DNA from: an uncultured Lachnospiraceae bacterium
GTDB lineage: Bacteria > Bacillota > Clostridia > Lachnospirales > Lachnospiraceae
Length of the DNA stretch: 32,173 nucleotides
NCBI GenBank assembly: GCA_947367855.1
Contig: CANBFE010000038.1
Coordinates: 1 to 32,173 of the forward strand
Reading direction: 5' to 3'
Under the pieces are notes generated by a model. It did no database searches. It worked only from the letters and a program-made list of their open reading frames with translations, and was not told the DNA's origin. The stretch's first letter is position 1; each line of letters opens with the position of its first letter. Shown here piece after piece: positions 14,320-22,213 of this stretch. Both the position numbers and the translations under genes were made by a program.

Positions 14320-16941
14320 TCAGCCCTGGTGAGCCCCGGCCTCCTCATAGACGGAGCTTCCCGCAATCACTTTCAGCATCCTCCCGGCGCAGGCCTGAAG
14401 ATCCCCCAAAGTGATGGGACAGAGTACCTCTCCTTCCTTCGCGCCCACGGAGCGGACGATCTCGTCCACATCCGCCTGGCTGCCGGGCATGGTCAGATCA
14501 TTGCCCGCCCGGATGCAGCCCGCCGCGTTGGAACAGCCGTACTTGAATTTCCGGCCCGGGTTCATCTCTATGCTTCCGGTGGTGCCCCAGTCGGTCATGA
14601 CGATTCCGGCAAAGCCCCACTCCTCCCTTGCAATGGCAGTCAGCAGATCGTAGCTGTTGGCCGTGTGAGTGCCGTTGATCAGGTTGTAGGAGGTCATGAT
14701 GGACATGGGCTGTGCGGTCTTCACCGCGATCTCAAAACATTTCAGATAGATTTCCCGGATGGCCCGTTCGCCGATATGGGCATTCACATGCATCCGGTTA
14801 TCCTCCTGGTTGTTGAAGGCGAAATGCTTGATGGTGGTGCCCACGCCCTTATGCTTCTGCACACCCAGAGTATCCGCAGCGGCGCAGCAGCCCGCAACAA
14901 GAGGGTCCTCTGAATAATATTCGAAATTCCGTCCGCACAGAGGATTCCGGTGAATATTCATGCCCGGAGCAAGCCACAGGGTCACTCCCAGTTCTTCCAT
15001 CTCCCCACCTACAATGTCCCCTGCCTCTGCAATTGCCTCCATATCCCAGGTCTGGGCCAGTAAGGTGGCGATGGGAATTGCCGTGCAGTACTGGTAATAG
15101 GTCACTGCATCCGGGGGAATCTCGGGCTTCTTATTCCCATAGGAGAGCATCCCCAGTTCCGCCAGGGAGGAATCCTCGCTGCCGGGAATCAGGCTGCCCT
15201 CCCTGTCCACGGAGAAATGCCTGGAAAGCCGCAGCCCTGCAGGGCCGTCCGCCAGAATCATGTTTCGGATATTCCGGTCTTCTATCATTCTGGAAGTGGT
15301 ATCTCCCGCCGCACCCGGACAGGCTGCAGACGCCGCTCCGATGACGGAACTGCCGCCCAGGCCGCCTCTGGCCGTTCCCACGCAGAGCTCTGCCATCTCC
15401 TCCACGGTCAATTGTGCCGTCAGCGCATCCAGAGAGGCTTTTCCGGAGCGTACATCGTCCATGGTAAGCTTCTCGCCCTCCGCCTGGGGCAGCGTCGGAT
15501 TTTCCTTTTGATAAACAGCTTCCCTGAAGGGAACGGTACCGGCGCTGACAGGAATGCGGGGCGCCTGTTCTTTCTGCGTCTGCTCCCCATCGTATGTATA
15601 GGGCGCTCTCCCCTGAGCGGACAGAGTCTTCATACTGCAGTCCAGGGACAGGCGGTTGGAAAGCTTCTCCGTAACCGCTTCCCCGTCCAGAACCAGAGCC
15701 GCCGCAACGGCTGTATTTCTGGAGCTGTTGCCTACGCGGATATAGTACTCTCCCTTTTCCAGAATCCAGGAAGCTCTCTCCTCATCATAGGAGGCCATGC
15801 GCTCCGTGGGGAAGAAGATCTCCAGACTCTGGGACTCTCCCGGAGCCAGATCTTTTGTCTTTGCATAGGCAGCAAGCTCCTGATAAGGCTTCTCCAATTT
15901 TCCGGAGGGCGCGGAATAGTACACCTGCACCACTTCTTTTCCCGAATATCGGTTTCCGGTATTGGTCACTTTTACCTGCAGGGACACCCTGTCCCCGTCT
16001 GCCTCCACTTTCTCCGTCTCTGTCCGGAAGGTGGTGTAGGACAGGCCAAACCCGAAGGGATAGGCGGGCGTGATATTAAAGCTGTCGAAATACCGATATC
16101 CTACATAGATGCCTTCCTCATAATACTCGTCATCCACGTCTCCGTTCATATGGCTGAAGGTAGACGCCCCGGGATAGTCCTCGTAACGTTCCGCCCAGGT
16201 GGTGGTCAGTTTGCCGCCCGGTGTCACTTTTCCCATAAGTACATCCGTCAGCGCATGGCCGCCGATATTGCCTGCCTGACTCATCAGCAGAATGGCGTCC
16301 GCCGATGCTTCCCCGCGCAGAAATCCGGTATCAATGACGCTGCCCACATTCAGAATCAGGATGACCCTGCGGAAGTTGGCCCGCAATGTGCGTATCGCCT
16401 CTTCCTCCTCCGGAAACAGGCCGTATTCCCCTGCCACAGGCCTTCTGTCCTTGCCTTCGCCGGAGTTCCGGGCCAGGACGAACAGGGCCGTGTCCGCTTC
16501 CGCCCTCCGGCAGTCCTCTTCCGTCACCCCGGGGATTGGGGGTTCTTTAAACGGATGGTCAAAAAGATAGAGAATGGGCATCATGCCGCTTTTTTCCACT
16601 GCCGTCTTCATCTCCCGGCCATAGGCGGCCTGGGCCTCCTCCACCGCCCTGTCATAGCGGTCCAACCAGTCTTTTGTGGTCACTGTAAAACCCGCTTCCT
16701 CCAGGCCCTGCTCCACGTTCACTACGAATCTGCTGTTCACGTCCCCGGATCCGGTGCCGCCTTTCACGGTCTTCCTGCCGCCGTTTCCGAAGAGGGCAAT
16801 GTTTCCGGTCTCAGCCAGAGGCAGGGCGCCGTTGTTGGACAGGAGCACCATGCCCTGAGAGGCGATCTTCCTGGCCCGCTCCATGTTCCTTTTTTCCCGG
16901 TCACTGATATCCGGGCTTTTAGATGCAAAAAATTTTGCCAT
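14320..16941 (-). CDS. Permuted GH3 beta-glycosidase (beta-glucosidase type)
   Basis: An 873-residue family 3 glycoside hydrolase with reversed domain order. The alpha/beta sandwich domain comes first (about residues 25-250, with RARKIASQGMVLLSNNGALPL), then a fibronectin-III-like domain (~330-410, KVTNTGNRYSGKEVVQVYYSAP), and the catalytic TIM barrel last (~510-860). The nucleophile is D784 in GIVMTDWG; substrate-binding motifs GMNIHRNPLCGRNFEYYSEDP and KHFAFNNQE are intact. A candidate acid/base region is NSGEGKDR in the first domain. This order is known from rumen and gut Clostridia such as the Butyrivibrio and Ruminococcus albus beta-glucosidases. No signal peptide, so cytoplasmic. AGGAGAG precedes the ATG. 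It lies 63 bases after the esterase, probably cotranscribed. Glucose versus xylose specificity cannot be decided. Confidence 0.9.
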   Translation of the reverse strand: MAKFFASKSPDISDREKRNMERARKIASQGMVLLSNNGALPLAETGNIALFGNGGRKTVKGGTGSGDVNSRFVVNVEQGLEEAGFTVTTKDWLDRYDRAVEEAQAAYGREMKTAVEKSGMMPILYLFDHPFKEPPIPGVTEEDCRRAEADTALFVLARNSGEGKDRRPVAGEYGLFPEEEEAIRTLRANFRRVILILNVGSVIDTGFLRGEASADAILLMSQAGNIGGHALTDVLMGKVTPGGKLTTTWAERYEDYPGASTFSHMNGDVDDEYYEEGIYVGYRYFDSFNITPAYPFGFGLSYTTFRTETEKVEADGDRVSLQVKVTNTGNRYSGKEVVQVYYSAPSGKLEKPYQELAAYAKTKDLAPGESQSLEIFFPTERMASYDEERASWILEKGEYYIRVGNSSRNTAVAAALVLDGEAVTEKLSNRLSLDCSMKTLSAQGRAPYTYDGEQTQKEQAPRIPVSAGTVPFREAVYQKENPTLPQAEGEKLTMDDVRSGKASLDALTAQLTVEEMAELCVGTARGGLGGSSVIGAASAACPGAAGDTTSRMIEDRNIRNMILADGPAGLRLSRHFSVDREGSLIPGSEDSSLAELGMLSYGNKKPEIPPDAVTYYQYCTAIPIATLLAQTWDMEAIAEAGDIVGGEMEELGVTLWLAPGMNIHRNPLCGRNFEYYSEDPLVAGCCAAADTLGVQKHKGVGTTIKHFAFNNQEDNRMHVNAHIGERAIREIYLKCFEIAVKTAQPMSIMTSYNLINGTHTANSYDLLTAIAREEWGFAGIVMTDWGTTGSIEMNPGRKFKYGCSNAAGCIRAGNDLTMPGSQADVDEIVRSVGAKEGEVLCPITLGDLQACAGRMLKVIAGSSVYEEAGAHQG

Positions 16942-17004
16942 ATTCTCTCTCCTATTTCATTCACCTATGTGACAATTTGTTTCCGCTTCGAAAGTCCCTG
17001 TCTT

Positions 17005-18564
17005 TTAATGCTGTATCTGGGGCTTCTGCCTCGCCATCATCCTGGCAAGCACGGGTCCCATGCATTTGCCCAGGACAGGAATCAGCTCGTGGTCAAAGTT
17101 CTCCAAAACCCTGCTTTCCTTTCCGATGACCAGTGTATACTCTGTCTCCGGTGTGGAAGCGGGCCAGTTGGGCACTTCCGGATTCTGGGGATTGCCGGTC
17201 CTGGCAAAGGCCATGACGGAGTCGAAGATCAGCTTCTCCACCCGTTCGGTAACCCCTTCCTCCTGGGTGTAGGGCGCAAGCTCGGTATTGTGGAAGAAAT
17301 AGGGGATGTCCGCGCAGTGCCAGGGCGTCCTGCCGCCGTCGAAGTTCATGTCCAGGTTGAACAGGTAGGGCCATACGCCGCCGCTGCAGTTCGCCCTGGT
17401 TTTGATGTACTCGATCTCCGGCCCCCGGAACATGAAGTCCATGGTCATGATGTCCACCGGATTGCGCTCCGGGTAGGCTTTCCGGAACAGGTCAAGGAGC
17501 TCTTTGGATTCTTCCCTGCCCACTTCCGCTTCCACATAGGCCGCGCCTGCCTCCTGCGTCATCTCCGCTTTCCGGTAAGGGGTGGGGGCAAAGGAGCCGA
17601 ACTCTCCGAACACGCTGCCCACCATCATGGGAACATGCTCCGTCTCCCTGCGGAAGCCGTTGATGACGGGATCCCCTGCATAGAAACCGTTCTTGTAGGG
17701 CGCTCCGCCCACATACTCCCCTGCCTTCTCCAGAGCGGGCTTCACCTTGTTGTAGGCGGCTGCCAGGTCATCGTAGGGCACTGTCTCCAGGGCCTTCACA
17801 TCCTGCACCTTCAGCTCTTCCATCAGCGCCCTGCCCAATTTCTCGCCGTTTCCGGTGCAGTCTGTCATCAGGCCGCCCAGAACGCCGCTCATGTTGATGC
17901 CCTTGGCGAACAGGCCGTCTGCCGCCGGAGTCTGGAGCAAAGTGGTGACTTTGGCCCCGCCGCCGGACTGTCCGAAGATGGTCACGTTCTCCGGATTTCC
18001 GCCGAAGCTTTCGATATTGTCATGAATCCATTTCAGGGCGGCCACCAGATCGTCCGTGCCCGCATTGCCGGAGTTTGCGTACTCCTCCCCGAAAGGAGAC
18101 AGATCACAGTAGCCCAGGACATTCAGCCTGTGGTTCACGGAAACCACCACCACCTGGCCCTGTTTACACATATTCTCGCCTTCATAGGCAATCTGCTCAA
18201 TGGAAGAGCCTGCAAAGAATCCGCCGCCGTGGAGCCATACCATGACAGGCCGCTTCTCCCCGTCCAGACCGGGACTCCAGATATTCAGATTCTGACAGTC
18301 CTCGTCCATAACCCAGAACCGATGGGGCACCATGAGCTCGCCGCCCGGCTTTGGAAGATCCAGAAGGGGACATACGCAGCCGTAGCTCACGGCCTGGAAC
18401 ACGCCCTCCCAGGGTTCCACAGGTTCCGGCGCGTGGAAGCGCTTCGCCCTGGCATAGGGAATTCCCTTGAAGATGTACATGTCGTCATAGAAATACCCCC
18501 GCACTTTTCCTTTCTCGGTGTCCACCACTGCTGTCTGCTCATCGTAGATGAATTTTTTCTCCAT
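17005..18564 (-). CDS. Type-B carboxylesterase
   Basis: A 519-residue alpha/beta-hydrolase of the carboxylesterase type-B family (B. subtilis PnbA relatives). All catalytic parts are visible: oxyanion-hole HGGG (112-115), nucleophile S200 in FGQSGGG, acid E321 in VFGEFGSF, and base H416 in WHCADIPYFF. The length is normal, and without a signal peptide it should be cytoplasmic. Its place between glycosidases suggests it removes acetyl or aromatic acyl groups from plant-derived oligosaccharides, but substrate assignment is inference; family members also hydrolyse unrelated esters. The ATG at 18564 follows GGAGGGC. It begins about 300 bases after a regulator wreck and seems to have its own promoter. 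Confidence 0.9.
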   Translation of the reverse strand: MEKKFIYDEQTAVVDTEKGKVRGYFYDDMYIFKGIPYARAKRFHAPEPVEPWEGVFQAVSYGCVCPLLDLPKPGGELMVPHRFWVMDEDCQNLNIWSPGLDGEKRPVMVWLHGGGFFAGSSIEQIAYEGENMCKQGQVVVVSVNHRLNVLGYCDLSPFGEEYANSGNAGTDDLVAALKWIHDNIESFGGNPENVTIFGQSGGGAKVTTLLQTPAADGLFAKGINMSGVLGGLMTDCTGNGEKLGRALMEELKVQDVKALETVPYDDLAAAYNKVKPALEKAGEYVGGAPYKNGFYAGDPVINGFRRETEHVPMMVGSVFGEFGSFAPTPYRKAEMTQEAGAAYVEAEVGREESKELLDLFRKAYPERNPVDIMTMDFMFRGPEIEYIKTRANCSGGVWPYLFNLDMNFDGGRTPWHCADIPYFFHNTELAPYTQEEGVTERVEKLIFDSVMAFARTGNPQNPEVPNWPASTPETEYTLVIGKESRVLENFDHELIPVLGKCMGPVLARMMARQKPQIQH

Positions 18565-18587
18565 AATGAATTGCCCTCCGTTTCTTT

Positions 18588-18615
18588 TTTATATGTTTTT
18601 TCTTTTAAGCAGCAA
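18588..18615 (-). promoter_or_regulatory. Probable promoter of the esterase-GH3 pair
   Basis: On the minus strand TTGCTG (18615-18610) and TATAAA (18593-18588) are 16 bases apart, about 25 bases upstream of the start codon, so the 5' leader would be very short. Just upstream is the small palindrome GCAAA-x-TTTGC. The stretch 18620-18869 holds a 6-bp hairpin CGCTGC/GCAGCG and no intact gene. Confidence 0.5.
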
Positions 18616-18869
18616 ATTTTGCAATGTTTCCTACATTTTACCCCTTTGGGGACAGATGCGCAATTCCCAAAACAGACTTCTGTTCTGCTTTAACAGGCTA
18701 TCCCTGACCCAGACGGACCTGAACAGAAATTTTGCCGCTGCAGGCAGCGTTTGACTATTAAGCGCCTGAGCGTCAGATGACTTTCGCAGCCTTCAGAACC
18801 AGGTTGTTCTCCACCCGCAGGGGCACGGTGAGGAATCGCTCATCCTTTATCAGTTCAGGACGGTGAAGG

Positions 18870-19213
18870 ATGCTTTCGCAGAAATGTTCTCCGGATATCT
18901 ACACGGACCGCATTATCACAGAGATGCTGATGTCTCTGCTGATGAAACTCTCCCGGAACTGGCCGGCCGCCGTGGAATCCGCCCCGGTGAAGAATGTAGA
19001 CCACGAAATTCCGACCTTTCTCCAGGAAAACTATTCCACCGTGCCACTGGAAGAACTGGCGGGACATCTCCATTACACGGTTCCCTATTGTTCCAGATTT
19101 GTCAAAAAAATCTTCGGCTGTACCTTTTCCCAACTGCTGAACCAGATCCGTTTCCAGAAGGCAGACCTGTTCCTGAAAAACTCCAGTCTCACGGTAAATC
19201 AGATCAGCAAAAT
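18870..19213 (+). pseudogene. Wrecked AraC-family regulator, C-terminal half only
   Basis: This frame reads as the linker and first helix-turn-helix of an AraC/XylS-type activator: YSTVPLEELAGHLHYTVPYC, then SRFVKKIFGCTFSQLLNQI, FQKADLFLKNSSLTVNQISKMLG. Homology stops there, exactly where the second helix-turn-helix should continue, and the frame runs into the antisense of the GH3 C-terminus. Upstream, a stop codon at 18864 lies in the same frame and no N-terminal sugar-sensing domain can be found, although a neighbouring frame may hold a short piece. It would have been a plus-strand gene convergent with the downstream GH3 gene, probably the former regulator of the glycan locus. Confidence 0.7.
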
Positions 19214-19225
19214 GCTTGGTGGGAA

Positions 19226-22111
19226 TTACTCTCTGTCTTCCTCCTGGGAGGCTTTCACTGCCCTGAATTTCTCCTCCATGGATTCCTTCAGGGTAAGGCG
19301 GGCCTCCTGAATCTCCATGCCGCCCTGGCCGAAGAAAAATTTCAGGAAGGTAGTATTATGGAAGGAGGGATGCAGAATGATTTCCTCTGTCCTCCACTCC
19401 GTATCCTCTCCCGTAAGGGAAATGGTTCTGATGATCTGTTTGTCCTGGGACAGGGTCAGGGGCACCTGGGCCAGACTTCCCTGTCCGGTCACCCTGCAGG
19501 TCAGCTCCAGACGGTAGAAGCCCCGCTCCTTCACATTCAGTTCAAAAGTGACGCTGCTGCCCTTTCCTGTGGCAATGCGCTCCACAGGCAGGCTGCAGCC
19601 CGTCTCTTCCACAGGAATGCGGACTAGCTCGCCGAAGGATTCCATCTCCTGGGCTGCCACGGCGGCAAGTTCCCTGTCCAGTTCGCTCTCCCTGCCCTCC
19701 ATTCTCTGATAGGCCGGGGTCCGCAGCAGATAACGGCAGATATTTGCCGCGCTGCGCAGATACTCGGCCCTGGTGACGGCGCCCTTCTCCAGGCTCTTCA
19801 GGGAATTGTCATTCTGGCTGTTTCCTGCGGCATCTGCAGTCACCATAAACAGATCGTTCTGGGCCCTGACCATGGCGGCCACATTTTCCACTCTGCCTGC
19901 CGCGCCTTCGTCATTGGCCTTTGCCCACCAGTCTGTCATCACAATGCCGTCATACTTCCACTGTCCCCGGAGAATCGTGGTGAGCATGTCGTAATTGCCT
20001 GCGGACCAGAATCCGTTGATGGGATTGTAGGAGGTCATGATGGAATAGGCTCCGCCCTCCTTCACCGCGATCTCAAAGCCCTTCAGATACAGCTCCCGCA
20101 GGGCCCGCTCAGACACCACGGCTTCCACCTCATTGCGTTTGTATTCCTGGCTGTTGCAGGCAAAGTGCTTGATGGTGCCCGTTACCTGATACCTGCCCAT
20201 GGACCGCAGCTGCGCAGCCGCCATCTTCCCGGTCACCAGGGGATCTTCGCTGAAATATTCGAAATTCCGTCCATTCAGGGGATTCCTGTGGAGGTTGATG
20301 CCGGGTCCCAGAAGCGTATCCACCTTATTGATGCGCAGTTCCAGGGCCTCCCAGGCAAAGAGCTCCTCCGACAGAGCCTCATTGAAGGTGGAGGCAAGGC
20401 AGGCTCCGTTTGGCATGGCAAAGGCGATGCTGCCGCAGTCCATCCGGATGCCGCTGGGCCCGTCCGCGCAGCAGGCCACCGGAATGCCAAAGCCTGCCAG
20501 ACGCTCTGTGACCCCGCCGAAGGCCCCGGCGGTTCCCGGCGTCACCTTGGGGGAGCACATGCCCTCGCCCCGGACGATGCAGCACAGGTCCTCATCCGTC
20601 AGCTGTGCCAGGAAGTCCTCCATGGACACCTTTCCCCCTTCCACATCCCGGAGCTTATACCCCTTGTCCCCGGTGCAGGAAAGGTCCTTCTGCTTCTGCC
20701 CTGCCCGGGAAAATGTCTCTGCCTCTCCGGCGCCAAGCTGCGGCAGTCTCTCCCTGCGGCGCTGTCCCGGGTCCTGGGTCCGCAGAGGAACCGGCTCATA
20801 AGTCACCCGGAAGCTGCCGTCGCCGCACTCCTGAGGCTTCATCCGCTCAAAGGCCGTCACCGGCGCGCAGGCTTCCTCCAGGCTTTCCACTACAATTGTT
20901 TCGTCAAGCGCCATGCTGCCTGCGGAAGAGGCGCTCCGCACATCCGTTCCCACATAGAACTCGTACGTTCCCGCTTCCAGTATCCAACAGGATTTGTGTC
21001 CCGCCGCTCCGCTGTCGTCATAGGAGGCCAGAATATGCCCGGGCACGGCTATCTCCAGAACCTGGCTCCCGCCCGGTGCAAGCTCCTCTGTCTTGGCAAA
21101 ACCGCACAGGCTTCTGGCCGGCTTTCCCAATGCGCCCTGGGGAGCCCGGCAGTAGACCTGCACCGTCTCCTTTCCCGAAACAGCGCCCGTATTGGTGACC
21201 TTTACCCGGAAGACCGGGCCGGGTTCTCCCTCCGGGGAATTCAGCGTTCCCTTTATCTCCGCCTCCAGGGCAAAGGTGGTGTAGGACAGGCCGAAGCCAA
21301 AGGGATACAGCACCCTGTCCCTGGCAAAGGTCTCGAAATACCGATAACCCACATAGATATCTTCCTGATAGAGGTTCCTCTTCTCATCCCCGTGGTTTCC
21401 GGTGGAGGGATAATCGGCAATGTCCAGGGCGATGGTGTCCGCCAGTTTTCCGGAGGGCGTCACCCTGCCGGAAAGTACGTCCAGAACACCGTTTCCCCCT
21501 TCCTGTCCCCCCTGCCACACATACAGCACAGCCGACGGCCCGAAACGTTCCACCCACTTCATATCAATGATATTTCCCACATTCAGCAGCACTACCGTGC
21601 GTTCGAAGGCGCCGCACACCAGGCGCAGCATGTCCTCCTCTTCCCCGGTGAGCAGGAAGCTTCCCGCCTCGGCCTTATTATCCTGGTCTTCCCCGGCTGT
21701 CCTGGCCAGAATAATGACAGCAGTGTCAGATTCTTGTGCGGCATCCGCAACCAGTTCCGGTGTCAGGGGCATCTCCTTCTGGAACCAGGGCTCCCCTGCC
21801 CAGCCCGCTCCTGCGTCAAAGGGATTGTCCTTCAGCCACTCCTCATAGACCCTCTGGAGTTTTTTGTTCAGCACAAAGCCGCTCTCTTCCAGAGCCTCCC
21901 GAATGCCTGTGACATAACTGGTGTTCACCATGCCTCCCGAGCCTGTGCCGCTTTTGTAATAATTGAACTGTCCCCTGCCGAACAGGGCGATTTTCTCTCC
22001 CTCCTTCAGGGGAAGCACCCCTCCCTCATTGCGCAGCATGACGATTCCTTCCGCTGCCACGGCTCTGGCCGTCCCGGCGTAGAGCTTTCTGTCGAAAACT
22101 TTGTTTTCCAT
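19226..22111 (-). CDS. Permuted GH3 beta-glycosidase with extra C-terminal beta domain
   Basis: A 961-residue GH3 enzyme with the same reversed order as its neighbour: sandwich domain (~15-240), fibronectin-III-like domain (~285-375), catalytic barrel (~490-800). The nucleophile is D727 in GIVMTDWW; GPGINLHRNPLNGRNFEYFSEDP and KHFACNSQE are intact. Unlike the neighbour it continues after the barrel with about 110 beta-rich residues (~840-950, for example GFYRLELTCRVTGQGSLAQ and FLKFFFGQGG), which could be a carbohydrate-binding module. No signal peptide. The two GH3s are clearly diverged and likely differ in substrate. It follows GH31 by ~100 bases with AAAGGAG before the ATG. The last ~14 residues overlap the junction with the AraC wreck and may be recent. 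Confidence 0.9.
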   Translation of the reverse strand: MENKVFDRKLYAGTARAVAAEGIVMLRNEGGVLPLKEGEKIALFGRGQFNYYKSGTGSGGMVNTSYVTGIREALEESGFVLNKKLQRVYEEWLKDNPFDAGAGWAGEPWFQKEMPLTPELVADAAQESDTAVIILARTAGEDQDNKAEAGSFLLTGEEEDMLRLVCGAFERTVVLLNVGNIIDMKWVERFGPSAVLYVWQGGQEGGNGVLDVLSGRVTPSGKLADTIALDIADYPSTGNHGDEKRNLYQEDIYVGYRYFETFARDRVLYPFGFGLSYTTFALEAEIKGTLNSPEGEPGPVFRVKVTNTGAVSGKETVQVYCRAPQGALGKPARSLCGFAKTEELAPGGSQVLEIAVPGHILASYDDSGAAGHKSCWILEAGTYEFYVGTDVRSASSAGSMALDETIVVESLEEACAPVTAFERMKPQECGDGSFRVTYEPVPLRTQDPGQRRRERLPQLGAGEAETFSRAGQKQKDLSCTGDKGYKLRDVEGGKVSMEDFLAQLTDEDLCCIVRGEGMCSPKVTPGTAGAFGGVTERLAGFGIPVACCADGPSGIRMDCGSIAFAMPNGACLASTFNEALSEELFAWEALELRINKVDTLLGPGINLHRNPLNGRNFEYFSEDPLVTGKMAAAQLRSMGRYQVTGTIKHFACNSQEYKRNEVEAVVSERALRELYLKGFEIAVKEGGAYSIMTSYNPINGFWSAGNYDMLTTILRGQWKYDGIVMTDWWAKANDEGAAGRVENVAAMVRAQNDLFMVTADAAGNSQNDNSLKSLEKGAVTRAEYLRSAANICRYLLRTPAYQRMEGRESELDRELAAVAAQEMESFGELVRIPVEETGCSLPVERIATGKGSSVTFELNVKERGFYRLELTCRVTGQGSLAQVPLTLSQDKQIIRTISLTGEDTEWRTEEIILHPSFHNTTFLKFFFGQGGMEIQEARLTLKESMEEKFRAVKASQEEDRE

Positions 22112-22117
22112 TGATTT

Positions 22118-22203
22118 CTCCTTTCTATTCTGATCTGCCGTTGTCTGCTGTATTCTGCAGCTGTCTGATCTGTGATCGCTCCTTCTATCTGTAGTTGTCT
22201 GCT
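22118..22203 (-). repeat. Imperfect duplication in the GH31-GH3 spacer
   Basis: The 102-base spacer contains two related units on the minus strand, each starting AGCAGACAAC and ending in a GGAG-type ribosome binding site (22203-22179 and 22149-22118). The second unit supplies the site for the GH3 gene; the first is now too far upstream. Confidence 0.45.
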
Positions 22204-22213
22204 CCGCCCGTTT

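Noticed and set aside
15217..18693. Long open frame on the plus strand (1158 codons)
   Set aside because: Lies antisense to the GH3 and esterase genes, whose catalytic motifs are all in place. It has the His/Gln/Leu-rich composition of an antisense shadow and no ribosome binding site or domain.
20165..22114. 649-codon plus-strand frame
   Set aside because: Antisense of the second GH3 gene; composition and lack of motifs mark it as a shadow.
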